From the NCBI GenBank assembly GCA_026713925.1, contig JAPONM010000025.1, positions 161,872 through 225,871 on the forward strand: 64,000 bases of DNA, read 5' to 3'. The position numbers and the translations under genes are program-made. This stretch comes from Gammaproteobacteria bacterium (GTDB lineage Bacteria > Pseudomonadota > Gammaproteobacteria > UBA4575). Under the pieces are notes generated by a model. That model ran no database searches. It was not told the DNA's origin and saw nothing but the letters and a program-made list of their open reading frames with translations. Position 1 is the stretch's first letter. Every line of letters begins with the position of its first letter. Shown one piece after another: positions 8,786 through 16,856 of the stretch.

Positions 8786-9650
8786 GCTCAAAATGCAAAT
8801 AGGCGGGCTTGTCTGTGTCACGCATTTTCTGCAAAAGCCTGTGCTGGGCCTGATATTTCACATTACCGATAACCAGCGCACCAATCCCTACTGCACCACT
8901 GCTGGATCCTGCAACAGGTTTACAATTCCCCATCACGTCTAGTCCTGAAATTCCCGAAGGTGGTACAGCGTTCACGTCTGCAGCAACCTTCAGCTTGTCT
9001 GAGCTTTCAATATGTTCGGCAGATACGAGCTGTACCCCAGCCGCTACTGAGGCTAGAACTACATCTGCATTTTGTATCACCTCATCAATCATATCGTTGG
9101 CTTCCCCTTGTATGTCTGTGACACCGTCACCGTATTCCCGGTTACACAATTCTGCCATTTGCTCAGACTTTTCTTTTTTCCGACCCAGAATCTGTACACT
9201 GGCACCCGCCTTGGCCGCTAGAAGTGCAGCTGTGGAACCGACCGGGCCGGTACCTCCCAATACCACGACATGCCTTCCTTGCAAATTTGTACCGAATTTT
9301 TCTTCAAGGGCCTGTTCCACACAGGCCATCATTCCAGCTGCCGTCGTAAATGCGCCACTGGGGTCTGCGAAACAGGAGACTTCGAAAGGCGGAACCATGG
9401 ATCCTTGGCAAATTTTCATCATTTCCATGGCAAGATGCATGTCCCTTCCACCCAAGAACACTCCAGTTCTCTTCACTCCAGCTGGCCCACGGGAAAAAAT
9501 TGCATCCTGAACCAAGGCCTGTATTTCGTCTTTCTCAACATGTGTATAGCCCATCGTATGATCCCACCCAGCATCCAGTGCCATATTTACGTCGAATGGA
9601 CTCAAATTTTTAGCCGGGGTAAACATATGTAGTATGTATGGTTTTTCCAT
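8748..9650 (-). CDS. mtdB: NAD(P)-dependent methylenetetrahydromethanopterin dehydrogenase
   Basis: A 300-residue enzyme that oxidises methylene-H4MPT to methenyl-H4MPT. VVVLGGTGPVGSTAALLA (from residue 128) is a Rossmann nucleotide-binding loop, and DVNAVPPSGISGL and AGSSSGAVGIGALVIG are family-conserved. Whether NAD or NADP is preferred cannot be read safely, although the family uses both. It is the first gene of the mtdB, ATP-grasp, mch, rimK-like, citG-like series. A 77-base gap separates it from the beta-RFAP synthase gene upstream, leaving room for its own promoter. Confidence 0.95.
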   Translation of the reverse strand: MEKPYILHMFTPAKNLSPFDVNMALDAGWDHTMGYTHVEKDEIQALVQDAIFSRGPAGVKRTGVFLGGRDMHLAMEMMKICQGSMVPPFEVSCFADPSGAFTTAAGMMACVEQALEEKFGTNLQGRHVVVLGGTGPVGSTAALLAAKAGASVQILGRKKEKSEQMAELCNREYGDGVTDIQGEANDMIDEVIQNADVVLASVAAGVQLVSAEHIESSDKLKVAADVNAVPPSGISGLDVMGNCKPVAGSSSGAVGIGALVIGNVKYQAQHRLLQKMRDTDKPAYLHFEHAFEVAREITQG

Positions 9651-9727
9651 TGTTATCTCTCACAATAAATTCTGTGTAAATAATTCACCCAACACCATAT
9701 CTAGCGGGGTGCCTCATGTTTTGAATT

Positions 9728-10723
9728 TCAGGATTTTGCTGCTTTTGACAAAGAGACTGTGTCTTGCTGCTGAATAATTGCTCCAGTGTTTCGTCCGGAT
9801 ACTATTTTGAATTGCAAATCCTTATTACTCTTAAATCCAATTCGCAGCTCACGTAACAGCATACGCGCCTGTGCATCACTATCGACGAAAGCAAACCCCA
9901 TGGGGCCCCATGAACTCTGCCCGACGCCCTCAATACCCAACGACTCTGCATAACCGATTGCCTCACCGACGGCTTGACTAGTATAGCGCCCACCTTGTTC
10001 CGATGCGAAAAAATCGCCCATGCACCTTTGCAGTCCGCGAATACCTTTGCTGAAAGCTCCCAAATCCTGTTCAGAAACTGCAGGCAAAATCTGCATCAGC
10101 ACCAAGCGACACAGATATGCCGCAATTTCTGAAGAAAATGGAGGCAAGGCAGAAAATGATGTACTTTCATCAATTCCATACAAACCATGTAAGGTCGTAT
10201 CGATAATCAATACTATGCGCCAGCCAGGTGGGAACTGTATCCGGGATACTATCGGGGGGATGGAATTGCTAGCATTCCTTCCAGCATCCAGCAAGAATCC
10301 TCCCTGTTGAAATGCACCAATTCCAACCCCGGACCTTGTCCCACGAGCCAGTGTTACAGCAATATCCTGGCAGGAACAATCCAGCGAATAGAGCCTAGAA
10401 ATTGCAGTCCCGACAGCGAGTGCCAGCTGGGTGCCTGAACCCAGACCTGAGTGAGCAGGAATCTGCTCAAGTACTTGAATTTGGCAACCACCTGTCAATC
10501 CCTTGCATGCAAAAAATTTTTCAGCGAGTTTCTGGACATGTCCGGCTGGCTCGCCAGACACACTGATGCAATCCTTGCGCTGGGCTACAATTCGTGTCGC
10601 TATACCATCGAGTGTAAGTCCAAGGCTTCCAAATCGCCTTCCTAAACCACCCTCCAGATCCATAAATCCGAGGTGTAGTCGGGCTGGCGCCTCTATAAAG
10701 ACGGGCAGGCTGTTCATAGGCAT
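9728..10723 (-). CDS. mptG: Beta-ribofuranosylaminobenzene 5'-phosphate synthase
   Basis: A 331-residue GHMP-kinase-fold protein. It joins p-aminobenzoate to phosphoribosyl diphosphate with loss of CO2, the first committed step of H4MPT synthesis. It is identified by the N-terminal APARLHLGFMDLEGGLGRRFG block and the GHMP-type loop IPAHSGLGSGTQLALAVG near residues 100-117. GIGAFQQGGFLLDAG follows. Its length fits the family. Its substrate p-aminobenzoate would come from the PabB encoded at the left edge. A 188-base intergenic gap upstream may hold its promoter. Confidence 0.93.
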   Translation of the reverse strand: MPMNSLPVFIEAPARLHLGFMDLEGGLGRRFGSLGLTLDGIATRIVAQRKDCISVSGEPAGHVQKLAEKFFACKGLTGGCQIQVLEQIPAHSGLGSGTQLALAVGTAISRLYSLDCSCQDIAVTLARGTRSGVGIGAFQQGGFLLDAGRNASNSIPPIVSRIQFPPGWRIVLIIDTTLHGLYGIDESTSFSALPPFSSEIAAYLCRLVLMQILPAVSEQDLGAFSKGIRGLQRCMGDFFASEQGGRYTSQAVGEAIGYAESLGIEGVGQSSWGPMGFAFVDSDAQARMLLRELRIGFKSNKDLQFKIVSGRNTGAIIQQQDTVSLSKAAKS

Positions 10724-10911
10724 TATTTTATTAGATTCTGTCTACCTGACTCTATAAATATTCACAAAAAGATAAAAGAAGTATTTTCAATATTAAGGCT
10801 TAAGAATATCTGGACAAAATACTCAGCAGCCGAGCTTGCCAGAAGGCTGATCGTGCTAGCAGCAAGCTGGAATCACTTTTCAGACACTTGCGTATAGACT
10901 CTTACTGATGG

Positions 10912-11181
10912 TTACAGCCATTTCAACAGGTAGTAAATAATTTGTCCTTCCGATGACTTGGACGGACCGAGCACCTTGGCTGCAAATCTCTTGTCGTCCG
11001 GTTCGGATGAAGCCTGGGCCTGTTCAGCACTGTCCTTAATCTCTACACAGTTTGCAGCAAACCGGCTGCGGCTGCGCTTCGGCACATATACTACAGCGTA
11101 TCGAATTTTTGATATGCCGCCCTCAGGGTCTGGTGGTACCAAGCCTCTCAACCTTAGCCCCCCTGCATAATCGTCTCGCAC
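10912..11181 (-). CDS. Small conserved-looking hypothetical protein (89 aa)
   Basis: An 89-residue basic protein starting with GTG (MRDDYAGGLRLRG). I do not recognise a characterised domain. It has a hydrophilic, proline- and charge-rich start, then IRYAVVYVPKRSRSRFAANCVE, which looks like a beta-strand and basic segment, and it ends SSEGQIIYYLLKWL. No signal peptide or membrane segment is visible. It lies 50 bases after cysS and 188 bases before mptG on the same strand, so it may belong to either transcript. The composition looks coding and no overlapping gene competes. Confidence 0.5.
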   Translation of the reverse strand: MRDDYAGGLRLRGLVPPDPEGGISKIRYAVVYVPKRSRSRFAANCVEIKDSAEQAQASSEPDDKRFAAKVLGPSKSSEGQIIYYLLKWL

Positions 11182-11231
11182 CCAACTAGGAATGCGCTGT
11201 TAAAGTTCAGAATGATACACCTTGCGACGAA

Positions 11232-12614
11232 TTACGCCTTTCTCCAACTTGATGTCCCATCGGGCCGGTCCTGAACCTGAATCCCCATTGCTTTAAGTTG
11301 ATTTCGGATTTCATCGGCCCGCTTGAAATCTCTTTCGTTTTTGGCGCTGGCTCTTTGCTCTAGAAGAGCCAGAATCTCCATTTCATCAATTTCATTTGTT
11401 CCCCGAAACCATGCCGCTGGATCTTGCTGCAAGATTCCTAATATTTTCCCTGCTGCCAGCAACTGTTTTTTGAGCACTTGTCTTGAATCATGACTAAATA
11501 CCGTATTCACTTGTTTAGCCAATTTGTGCAATTCTGCAATGGCAGCAGGGGTATTCAGATCATCTTTTAACGCATCCATGAACGCTACAGGCATGTCTTC
11601 AGCAGATACATCGACATCGACATCAACATCATCCAGCTTTTGTAGAACCTCGTAAAGTCGGTCCAAGTTTCGACTCGACTGGTTCAGTACTTGATCTGTC
11701 CAGTCCAGAGGACTTCGATAGTGTGTACCCAGAAGTGTAAACCGGACAGCCTCTCCCGATGCCTGTTCCAGCAGATCCTGCACCAGTAAAATGTTGCCCA
11801 GTGACTTGGACATCTTTTCGTGGTTGACGTTTACGAAACCATTATGCATCCAGTAGCGACTGAACAGTTTTCCATGATGTGCACAGGTACTTTGTGCCCT
11901 CTCATTCTCATGATGAGGAAAAATCAGGTCCTGTCCACCACCATGTATATCAATTGTCTCACCTAGGTGCTGTTCAATCATTGTAGAACACTCGATATGC
12001 CAACCCGGTCTGCCTGCCCCCCAAGGACTGTCCCACGCCGGTTGATCCTCTCCAGAAGGCTTCCACAAGACAAAATCAGCATCATCCTTTTTAAAAGGTG
12101 CCACATCCACCCGCGCACCTGCGATCAATTCTTTCAGATTACGGCCGGACAAAACCCCATACTCATGATAGGAAGGAACATGGAATAATACGTGTCCCTC
12201 GGCTTCATAAGCATTTCCTGCCACAATCAGGCGTTTGATCATGTCAATGATCTGCGGCATGTGCTCGGTTACTTTCGGCTCAATAGATGGTGGTAAGACA
12301 CCAAGATCTGCCATATTCTGATGATATGTCCTGGTATACCGGGCACTGATTTGACCAATTGAAATCCCCTCACTTACCGCGGCTGCATTAATCTTGTCAT
12401 CTACATCCGTGATATTGCGCACGTAGATGACATGACCAAACTCATGCATCAGTAACCGGTAAAACACATCAAATACAACAGCAGGACGTGCATTCCCTAT
12501 ATGAGGAAAGCTGTAGACAGTTGGACCACAGACATACATGGTTACACGCTTTGGATCTGCAGGAATAAACTCCTCTTTTCTGCGTGCAACCGTGTTGTAA
12601 ATTTGGATCGTCAT
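11232..12614 (-). CDS. cysS: Cysteinyl-tRNA synthetase
   Basis: A 460-residue class I aminoacyl-tRNA synthetase charging tRNA-Cys. The HIGH-type motif is in YSFPHIGNARP near residue 34 and the KMSKS loop is in HEKMSKSLGN near 266. The zinc ligands fit CGPTVYSF at the front and GWHIECSTM with HENERAQS in the middle. Its length is normal (about 460). Its presence inside the methylotrophy island is probably incidental. It begins 46 bases after the small monooxygenase-fold gene and is followed by the 89-aa gene. Confidence 0.97.
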   Translation of the reverse strand: MTIQIYNTVARRKEEFIPADPKRVTMYVCGPTVYSFPHIGNARPAVVFDVFYRLLMHEFGHVIYVRNITDVDDKINAAAVSEGISIGQISARYTRTYHQNMADLGVLPPSIEPKVTEHMPQIIDMIKRLIVAGNAYEAEGHVLFHVPSYHEYGVLSGRNLKELIAGARVDVAPFKKDDADFVLWKPSGEDQPAWDSPWGAGRPGWHIECSTMIEQHLGETIDIHGGGQDLIFPHHENERAQSTCAHHGKLFSRYWMHNGFVNVNHEKMSKSLGNILLVQDLLEQASGEAVRFTLLGTHYRSPLDWTDQVLNQSSRNLDRLYEVLQKLDDVDVDVDVSAEDMPVAFMDALKDDLNTPAAIAELHKLAKQVNTVFSHDSRQVLKKQLLAAGKILGILQQDPAAWFRGTNEIDEMEILALLEQRASAKNERDFKRADEIRNQLKAMGIQVQDRPDGTSSWRKA

Positions 12615-12660
12615 GATTGGTCAGAAGCCTTCCCTGACTCCTCAGGCAGTTGCAAACAGC

Positions 12661-13047
12661 TTATTCCGGTTCTCCCTGCCACAGCATCTCGTACCCTATT
12701 TCATAGGTCTCAATTGTATGCTGGGACAAAGCTTCAAACTTTTCCTTGAATACCTCATCAGCATGAGACTGTTCATGCTGATCAAAGGATTGCCAATAGG
12801 TTACAATTGCAACATGCTCCTCAGTCTGGTTTTTTGAAGCAATTGAGCCTTCATCAGAGACAAATCCAGCAAACTTATATACCTGCCCTCCTATAAAACC
12901 GCCTTTGACATTGCCATAGGTGTTCTTAACCACATTACACATCTCTCCCAAGGCAAGCTGTATATCCTCTTCAGACACGTTTTCTTTTAGCTTGACAACG
13001 TTGTATAACATCACACAGCCAAATGGAATACTAAGCGAACCAAACAT
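12661..13047 (-). CDS. Dimeric alpha/beta-barrel (antibiotic biosynthesis monooxygenase-like) protein
   Basis: A 128-residue protein with an ABM/stress-response A-B barrel pattern: YNVVKLKENVSEEDI at the first strand, then GFIGGQVYKFAGFVSDEGS, HVAIVTYWQSFDQHEQSHAD (the W..F..HE..H helix typical of this fold) and a final hydrophobic strand. The fold binds small hydrophobic or haem-like ligands, but no substrate can be assigned here. A strong AAGGAG lies 6 bases before the ATG at 13047, so the longer start (MFGSLSIPFG) is preferred over an internal MLYNVV. It lies between the ferredoxin reductase gene and cysS. Confidence 0.6.
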   Translation of the reverse strand: MFGSLSIPFGCVMLYNVVKLKENVSEEDIQLALGEMCNVVKNTYGNVKGGFIGGQVYKFAGFVSDEGSIASKNQTEEHVAIVTYWQSFDQHEQSHADEVFKEKFEALSQHTIETYEIGYEMLWQGEPE

Positions 13048-13198
13048 TTCAACTCCTTGGTCTCTAAGGACCCAGTCATCACATACAAATGCATACTCTA
13101 TTCCATTTCATAACCCAAGGAAATAAAGTACCGTAACACCAAACGATGTAGATGCTCCTGCTGACACCGGTGCCAGAGATATTCGGAATTCAGGATCA

Positions 13199-13225
13199 AG
13201 AAATGCCTGTCAGTTGCACAGGCAC
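13199..13225 (-). terminator. Probable terminator after the fhc-fdxA-fprA unit
   Basis: On the leftward strand a 7-bp stem (TGCCTGT, loop GCAACTG, ACAGGCA) lies about 30 bases after the stop codon of the ferredoxin reductase gene and is followed by TTTCTTG. The stem is good but the T-run is short, so termination may be partial. Confidence 0.5.
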
Positions 13226-13253
13226 TGAGGTAAAAATGTAAGAAAACCCAGTC

Positions 13254-14633
13254 TCAGCTGTTTGCTGCAGCCAGCATCTCATCACAATAAGTGAATTTTT
13301 CGCGTGGCTTGCCCTTAGGTTCTCCTGCCGCAACTTCTGCAGCATCAACCTTTTCCCATTGTGCGTAATTGATGTACTGTACACCATTACGATCCAAAAC
13401 AGCATACAGACCTTCACGACCGGGCTTGTCTGAACCGAATTGGTCGATATCTTCAAGCACAGCACTGACAGACTCAACAGCGCAGGCACGATTGGTTCCG
13501 ATGATTCCTGAAGGACCCCGCTTGATCCAACCAGCTGTATACAGACCAGGTAATACATTGCCACCGTGCTCTACTGTAATACGTCCGGTTTCATTTGGAA
13601 TGGTTCCCCAGCGTTCATAGAATGGTACACCAGGGATAGGAACCCCGTTATACCCGATACTGCGGAACAAGATTCCACATTCGATTTCCATCGTCTTACC
13701 AGTACCCTTGGCTGACTGCTTGAAGGGTTCACCTGATAATTCATTGACTTCAAAAACAACCTTTTGTAGCCGGCGGTCTCCTTCTAGGCGGATAGGGCTT
13801 TTTAAAAAGGTTGAAATACAGGTCCGTTGCTTGCCTGTATCCTCCGATTCTGCAAATTTTTGGAATATTTCTAGATTCTTTTTATTTCCCCTACCCTCTT
13901 TGGAATCAATTTCCCGTTGACTTGTTGTGTTCAAGTCAAGCTCAACTGGATCTATATAGGGGCGACAATTTTCAATCTCTAGGAATTCCTTGAGTTCTTT
14001 TGAGGCAAATTTTGCCTGTGCTGGCCCGCGTCGACCGACCACGTAAATTTTTCTGACTTTACTCTCTGCGAGTACATCCAGTGCATGCTGTGCAATGTCC
14101 GTATGCTTCAGTTCATCCACTGATTTTGCCAGAATTCTAGCCACATCTGCTGCTACATTGCCCTGGCCTATGACTACAGCATTTTCATGGGACAGATCAA
14201 AGGTTCGATCCCGGTAGTCGGGATGTCCGTTATACCAGCCCACAAATTCAGTGGCTGTATAGCTGCCGTTTAATTCTTCGCCAGGTATTCCAAGTTTACG
14301 ATCCGTTTCAGCACCACATGTATAAATTACGGCGTGGTATGTCTCCTGCAGTTCTTGTGCCTTGATATCTTCACCAACCGTGACATTACCGACGAAATTG
14401 AACTCTGGACTTTGTGCAATTTTCTTGTATACCTCAATTGCCTGCTTAAGCTTGGGATGATCGGGCGCGACACCATTTCGGACAAGACCAAACGGAGCCG
14501 GGAGTCTTTCGATTAAATCAATCTCTACCTTCTGGTCTGACTTGATTAATGCCTCGGTCGCATAAAACCCGCTAGGACCGCTTCCCACAATTGCTACACG
14601 TAACGGATTAGATTCACTGCCTATACTGCCCAT
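13254..14633 (-). CDS. fprA: Ferredoxin--NADP reductase, adrenodoxin-reductase (FprA) type
   Basis: A 459-residue FAD- and NADP-binding enzyme. It has an N-terminal FAD dinucleotide fold VAIVGSGPSGFYATEAL (residues 13-29), the family-specific APFGLVRNGVAPDHPKLK block, a second nucleotide fold VVIGQGNVAADVARIL (near 152) and VVGRRGPAQAKFA for NADP. It moves electrons between NADP(H) and a ferredoxin. It starts 98 bases after the 7Fe ferredoxin gene and lies downstream of the formylmethanofuran genes on the same strand. This suggests it makes NADPH from electrons released by that complex. The usual physiological direction for such enzymes can be either way. A good AGGA precedes the ATG. Confidence 0.9.
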   Translation of the reverse strand: MGSIGSESNPLRVAIVGSGPSGFYATEALIKSDQKVEIDLIERLPAPFGLVRNGVAPDHPKLKQAIEVYKKIAQSPEFNFVGNVTVGEDIKAQELQETYHAVIYTCGAETDRKLGIPGEELNGSYTATEFVGWYNGHPDYRDRTFDLSHENAVVIGQGNVAADVARILAKSVDELKHTDIAQHALDVLAESKVRKIYVVGRRGPAQAKFASKELKEFLEIENCRPYIDPVELDLNTTSQREIDSKEGRGNKKNLEIFQKFAESEDTGKQRTCISTFLKSPIRLEGDRRLQKVVFEVNELSGEPFKQSAKGTGKTMEIECGILFRSIGYNGVPIPGVPFYERWGTIPNETGRITVEHGGNVLPGLYTAGWIKRGPSGIIGTNRACAVESVSAVLEDIDQFGSDKPGREGLYAVLDRNGVQYINYAQWEKVDAAEVAAGEPKGKPREKFTYCDEMLAAANS

Positions 14634-14731
14634 GAAATATTCCTGAACTTAGCTCCTGCTTGACAACTCTTAAAACACAGAAAACAACAAAATGATGGAA
14701 TCCACTACAGCATCATTAATCATACATACAC

Positions 14732-15037
14732 CTAGAAGCCTAAATCTGCCTTACGACCTTCCGCTTCGGGCAGAGGATCCATAGGTTCTTCTATTAATGG
14801 CAGATCAGGAGCTTTTTCTGCGTTGATTTCGACCCACTGTTCCTGACCTTCAGGCAAGTCATCTTCTTCAAAAATTGCTTCAACCGGGCACTCTGGGATG
14901 CATGCACTGCAATCAATGCAAACATCCGGATCTATATAAACCATTTCATCATCAAAGTGAAAGCATGCAACAGGGCACACTGCAACACAATCTGTGAATC
15001 GACAGCCTTTACAATTTTCTGTTACAACCGTAGTCAT
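14732..15037 (-). CDS. fdxA: Seven-iron ferredoxin (FdxA type)
   Basis: A 101-residue ferredoxin with two cluster motifs: C9-x2-C12-x4-C17-x3-C21P for the 3Fe-4S/4Fe-4S part and C40-x2-C43-x2-C46-x3-C50P for a 4Fe-4S cluster, followed by the acidic tail usual in Azotobacter-type 7Fe ferredoxins. A strong ribosome-binding site (GGAGAGAG) precedes the ATG. It lies directly between fhcC and the ferredoxin-NADP reductase gene, so it is the obvious electron carrier between the formylmethanofuran complex and NADP. Family members also serve other redox partners. Confidence 0.93.
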   Translation of the reverse strand: MTTVVTENCKGCRFTDCVAVCPVACFHFDDEMVYIDPDVCIDCSACIPECPVEAIFEEDDLPEGQEQWVEINAEKAPDLPLIEEPMDPLPEAEGRKADLGF

Positions 15038-15113
15038 GTAACTCTCTCCTATACTGTGAACAGCATCAGATTATACATACCGAAGACATGATAGATGTTA
15101 CGAGCAATTCTCA

Positions 15114-15932
15114 CTACCGTGAAAAAAGCAGAATTTCACCTCTATTGAGTTCAATCCCGTCTCCACTGTAGCGTCTGTATTTACCGTTCAGATGTTGATC
15201 CGTAATTTTATTTTCAAACCCATTTTCCTGTAGCCTGATCAAGTAAAGACGCAAAAATAAGGGCTGATATTTACACGAAAATTCAAAGCTAGGCAACATC
15301 GGGGCATCTTCAAAGCAAACAACAGTTCCCCGTATCATACCGGCACCTGCACGAACACCCATTTTGCCCATGACAATGACAGTGCCAGCCCGCATATTCA
15401 CTGCTGTAAAATCTCCTGCATCCCCACCAATTGCAATCAGTCCACGCCTCATGGAATTACCAATTTCGTTTTTAGCATCTCCATGAATAAAGATTTCCCC
15501 GCCTGTAATACCTATTGCCTGCCCTCTGAACGCGCTGCCAATCATGTGCCCCGCATTACCCTTGACAACAATACGCCCCCCTGACATTTCAGGCCCGACC
15601 CAATCCGAGGCATTACCTTTGACCAGTATCTCCCCACCTGACATGCCAATGCCAACATGCATGCCTACATTACCCTCAATGGTAATGCTCCCGGCGGACA
15701 TGCCTGCACCTATCATCTTTATCTTACCTAGATCGCCTTCCAGTAAAATATCGGGAACCCCCTTACCTGTGACTTTGAAAAAATCGCCTATTTTCGCCTT
15801 GATATTTCCATGCAGAACCGGCAAGTGTTCAATCCCAAGCTCCGACAGCCCGGCAATTGCAACCGGACTGATTGCTTCTGCCTCCAAAGGCACGTCAGGC
15901 TGAGTATGCAGGCGCAGAAATGTCGTAGTCAT
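15114..15932 (-). CDS. fhcC: Formylmethanofuran dehydrogenase / formyltransferase-hydrolase complex subunit C
   Basis: A 272-residue subunit made mainly of repeated glycine-rich strands (GGEILVKGNASDWVG, GGRIVVKGNAGHMIG, GGEIFIHGDAKNEIG), the right-handed beta-helix also seen in the C domain of glutamate synthase. It is the structural subunit that holds the formyltransferase and the A subunit together. It is the last fhc gene before fdxA in the order fwdD-like, B, A, D, C. The length is normal for FhcC. Confidence 0.95.
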   Translation of the reverse strand: MTTTFLRLHTQPDVPLEAEAISPVAIAGLSELGIEHLPVLHGNIKAKIGDFFKVTGKGVPDILLEGDLGKIKMIGAGMSAGSITIEGNVGMHVGIGMSGGEILVKGNASDWVGPEMSGGRIVVKGNAGHMIGSAFRGQAIGITGGEIFIHGDAKNEIGNSMRRGLIAIGGDAGDFTAVNMRAGTVIVMGKMGVRAGAGMIRGTVVCFEDAPMLPSFEFSCKYQPLFLRLYLIRLQENGFENKITDQHLNGKYRRYSGDGIELNRGEILLFSR

Positions 15933-15956
15933 GATATCTTACTTGATATAAAAATA

Positions 15957-16856
15957 TTAAGTATTTGATTCTTTTATTATATTATGCAAATAAAACTTAT
16001 ACTTCCCAAGTTCACCACCATAATTTCCAGCCGTGATCATCATGACCCCTTTTCCTGCAGCAGCATGCATACCACGGCGCATTGCCTCTTTCACCGCTTC
16101 CTCATTCAATCCATCAGCGACAATTTCATAAACAGCTTCCACATTTTCCGGAAGAACTCCCTTGCTGGAAATCGAGCCCAAGGTTGGGCAATAAGCATCA
16201 TTGGTAGATGCAATCATGGACTTGTACCGGGCACCTATTTTGCTTCCGGAACCTACCACGCCTTGTGGAAATGGCAGAAATACACCAGCAACTTCGCGCA
16301 TCGCATTGCTTGCAGCAGTGGCTGCCTGTAATGCAGTATATTTGTTTGTGCCAAGAATAATCAGGTTCCCGCCCCCCACAGCTGGCTGTATCCCAAATGT
16401 ATCCTCTATCAGAAACTCTCCCTCCATAACAGGAATGCGCCAGATTCTACGGCCACCAATGACCTTACTGATCTGGTAACCATCACCAAAGAAACGTAAT
16501 TTACCACCTACTGAAACAGTTTTTTCAGACTCCAGTCCGTTATATGCTGCGGTTGTGGGACAGGTCATTACACATTGGCCAATCCTGTCAATGAGCTGAC
16601 CAGCAATAGTCTTACTACTCATTGTAAACAGCAATACGCTGACTCCAGGACGATGATCAGGCGTGTCTTCTTTACGAATCTCACACTCTACAGCCGCCTC
16701 AAGCTTGCAACGAATAACTGAAGTAGCAAAACCTGTCATAGATGCTGCAGCTGCACGTGCCCACTGTTTGGTATCTGCAGTAATGACTACACGGGCACCC
16801 CACATTTTAAAGGCTTCAGCAAATGTATCGACAATTTCCGTTTTTTGAATCTTCAT
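15957..16856 (-). CDS. fhcD: Formylmethanofuran:H4MPT formyltransferase
   Basis: A 299-residue protein that transfers the formyl group from formyl-H4MPT to the methanofuran-type cofactor in the oxidative direction. Family-conserved stretches include DTFAEAFKMWGARVVITAD near the start, FFGDGYQ, GGGNLIILG and SSKGVLPENVEAVYEIV. Its length equals the archaeal Ftr. The ATG overlaps the stop of fhcA (ATGA), a sign of translational coupling and equal subunit amounts. The next gene, fhcC, starts 24 bases downstream. Confidence 0.96.
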   Translation of the reverse strand: MKIQKTEIVDTFAEAFKMWGARVVITADTKQWARAAAASMTGFATSVIRCKLEAAVECEIRKEDTPDHRPGVSVLLFTMSSKTIAGQLIDRIGQCVMTCPTTAAYNGLESEKTVSVGGKLRFFGDGYQISKVIGGRRIWRIPVMEGEFLIEDTFGIQPAVGGGNLIILGTNKYTALQAATAASNAMREVAGVFLPFPQGVVGSGSKIGARYKSMIASTNDAYCPTLGSISSKGVLPENVEAVYEIVADGLNEEAVKEAMRRGMHAAAGKGVMMITAGNYGGELGKYKFYLHNIIKESNT

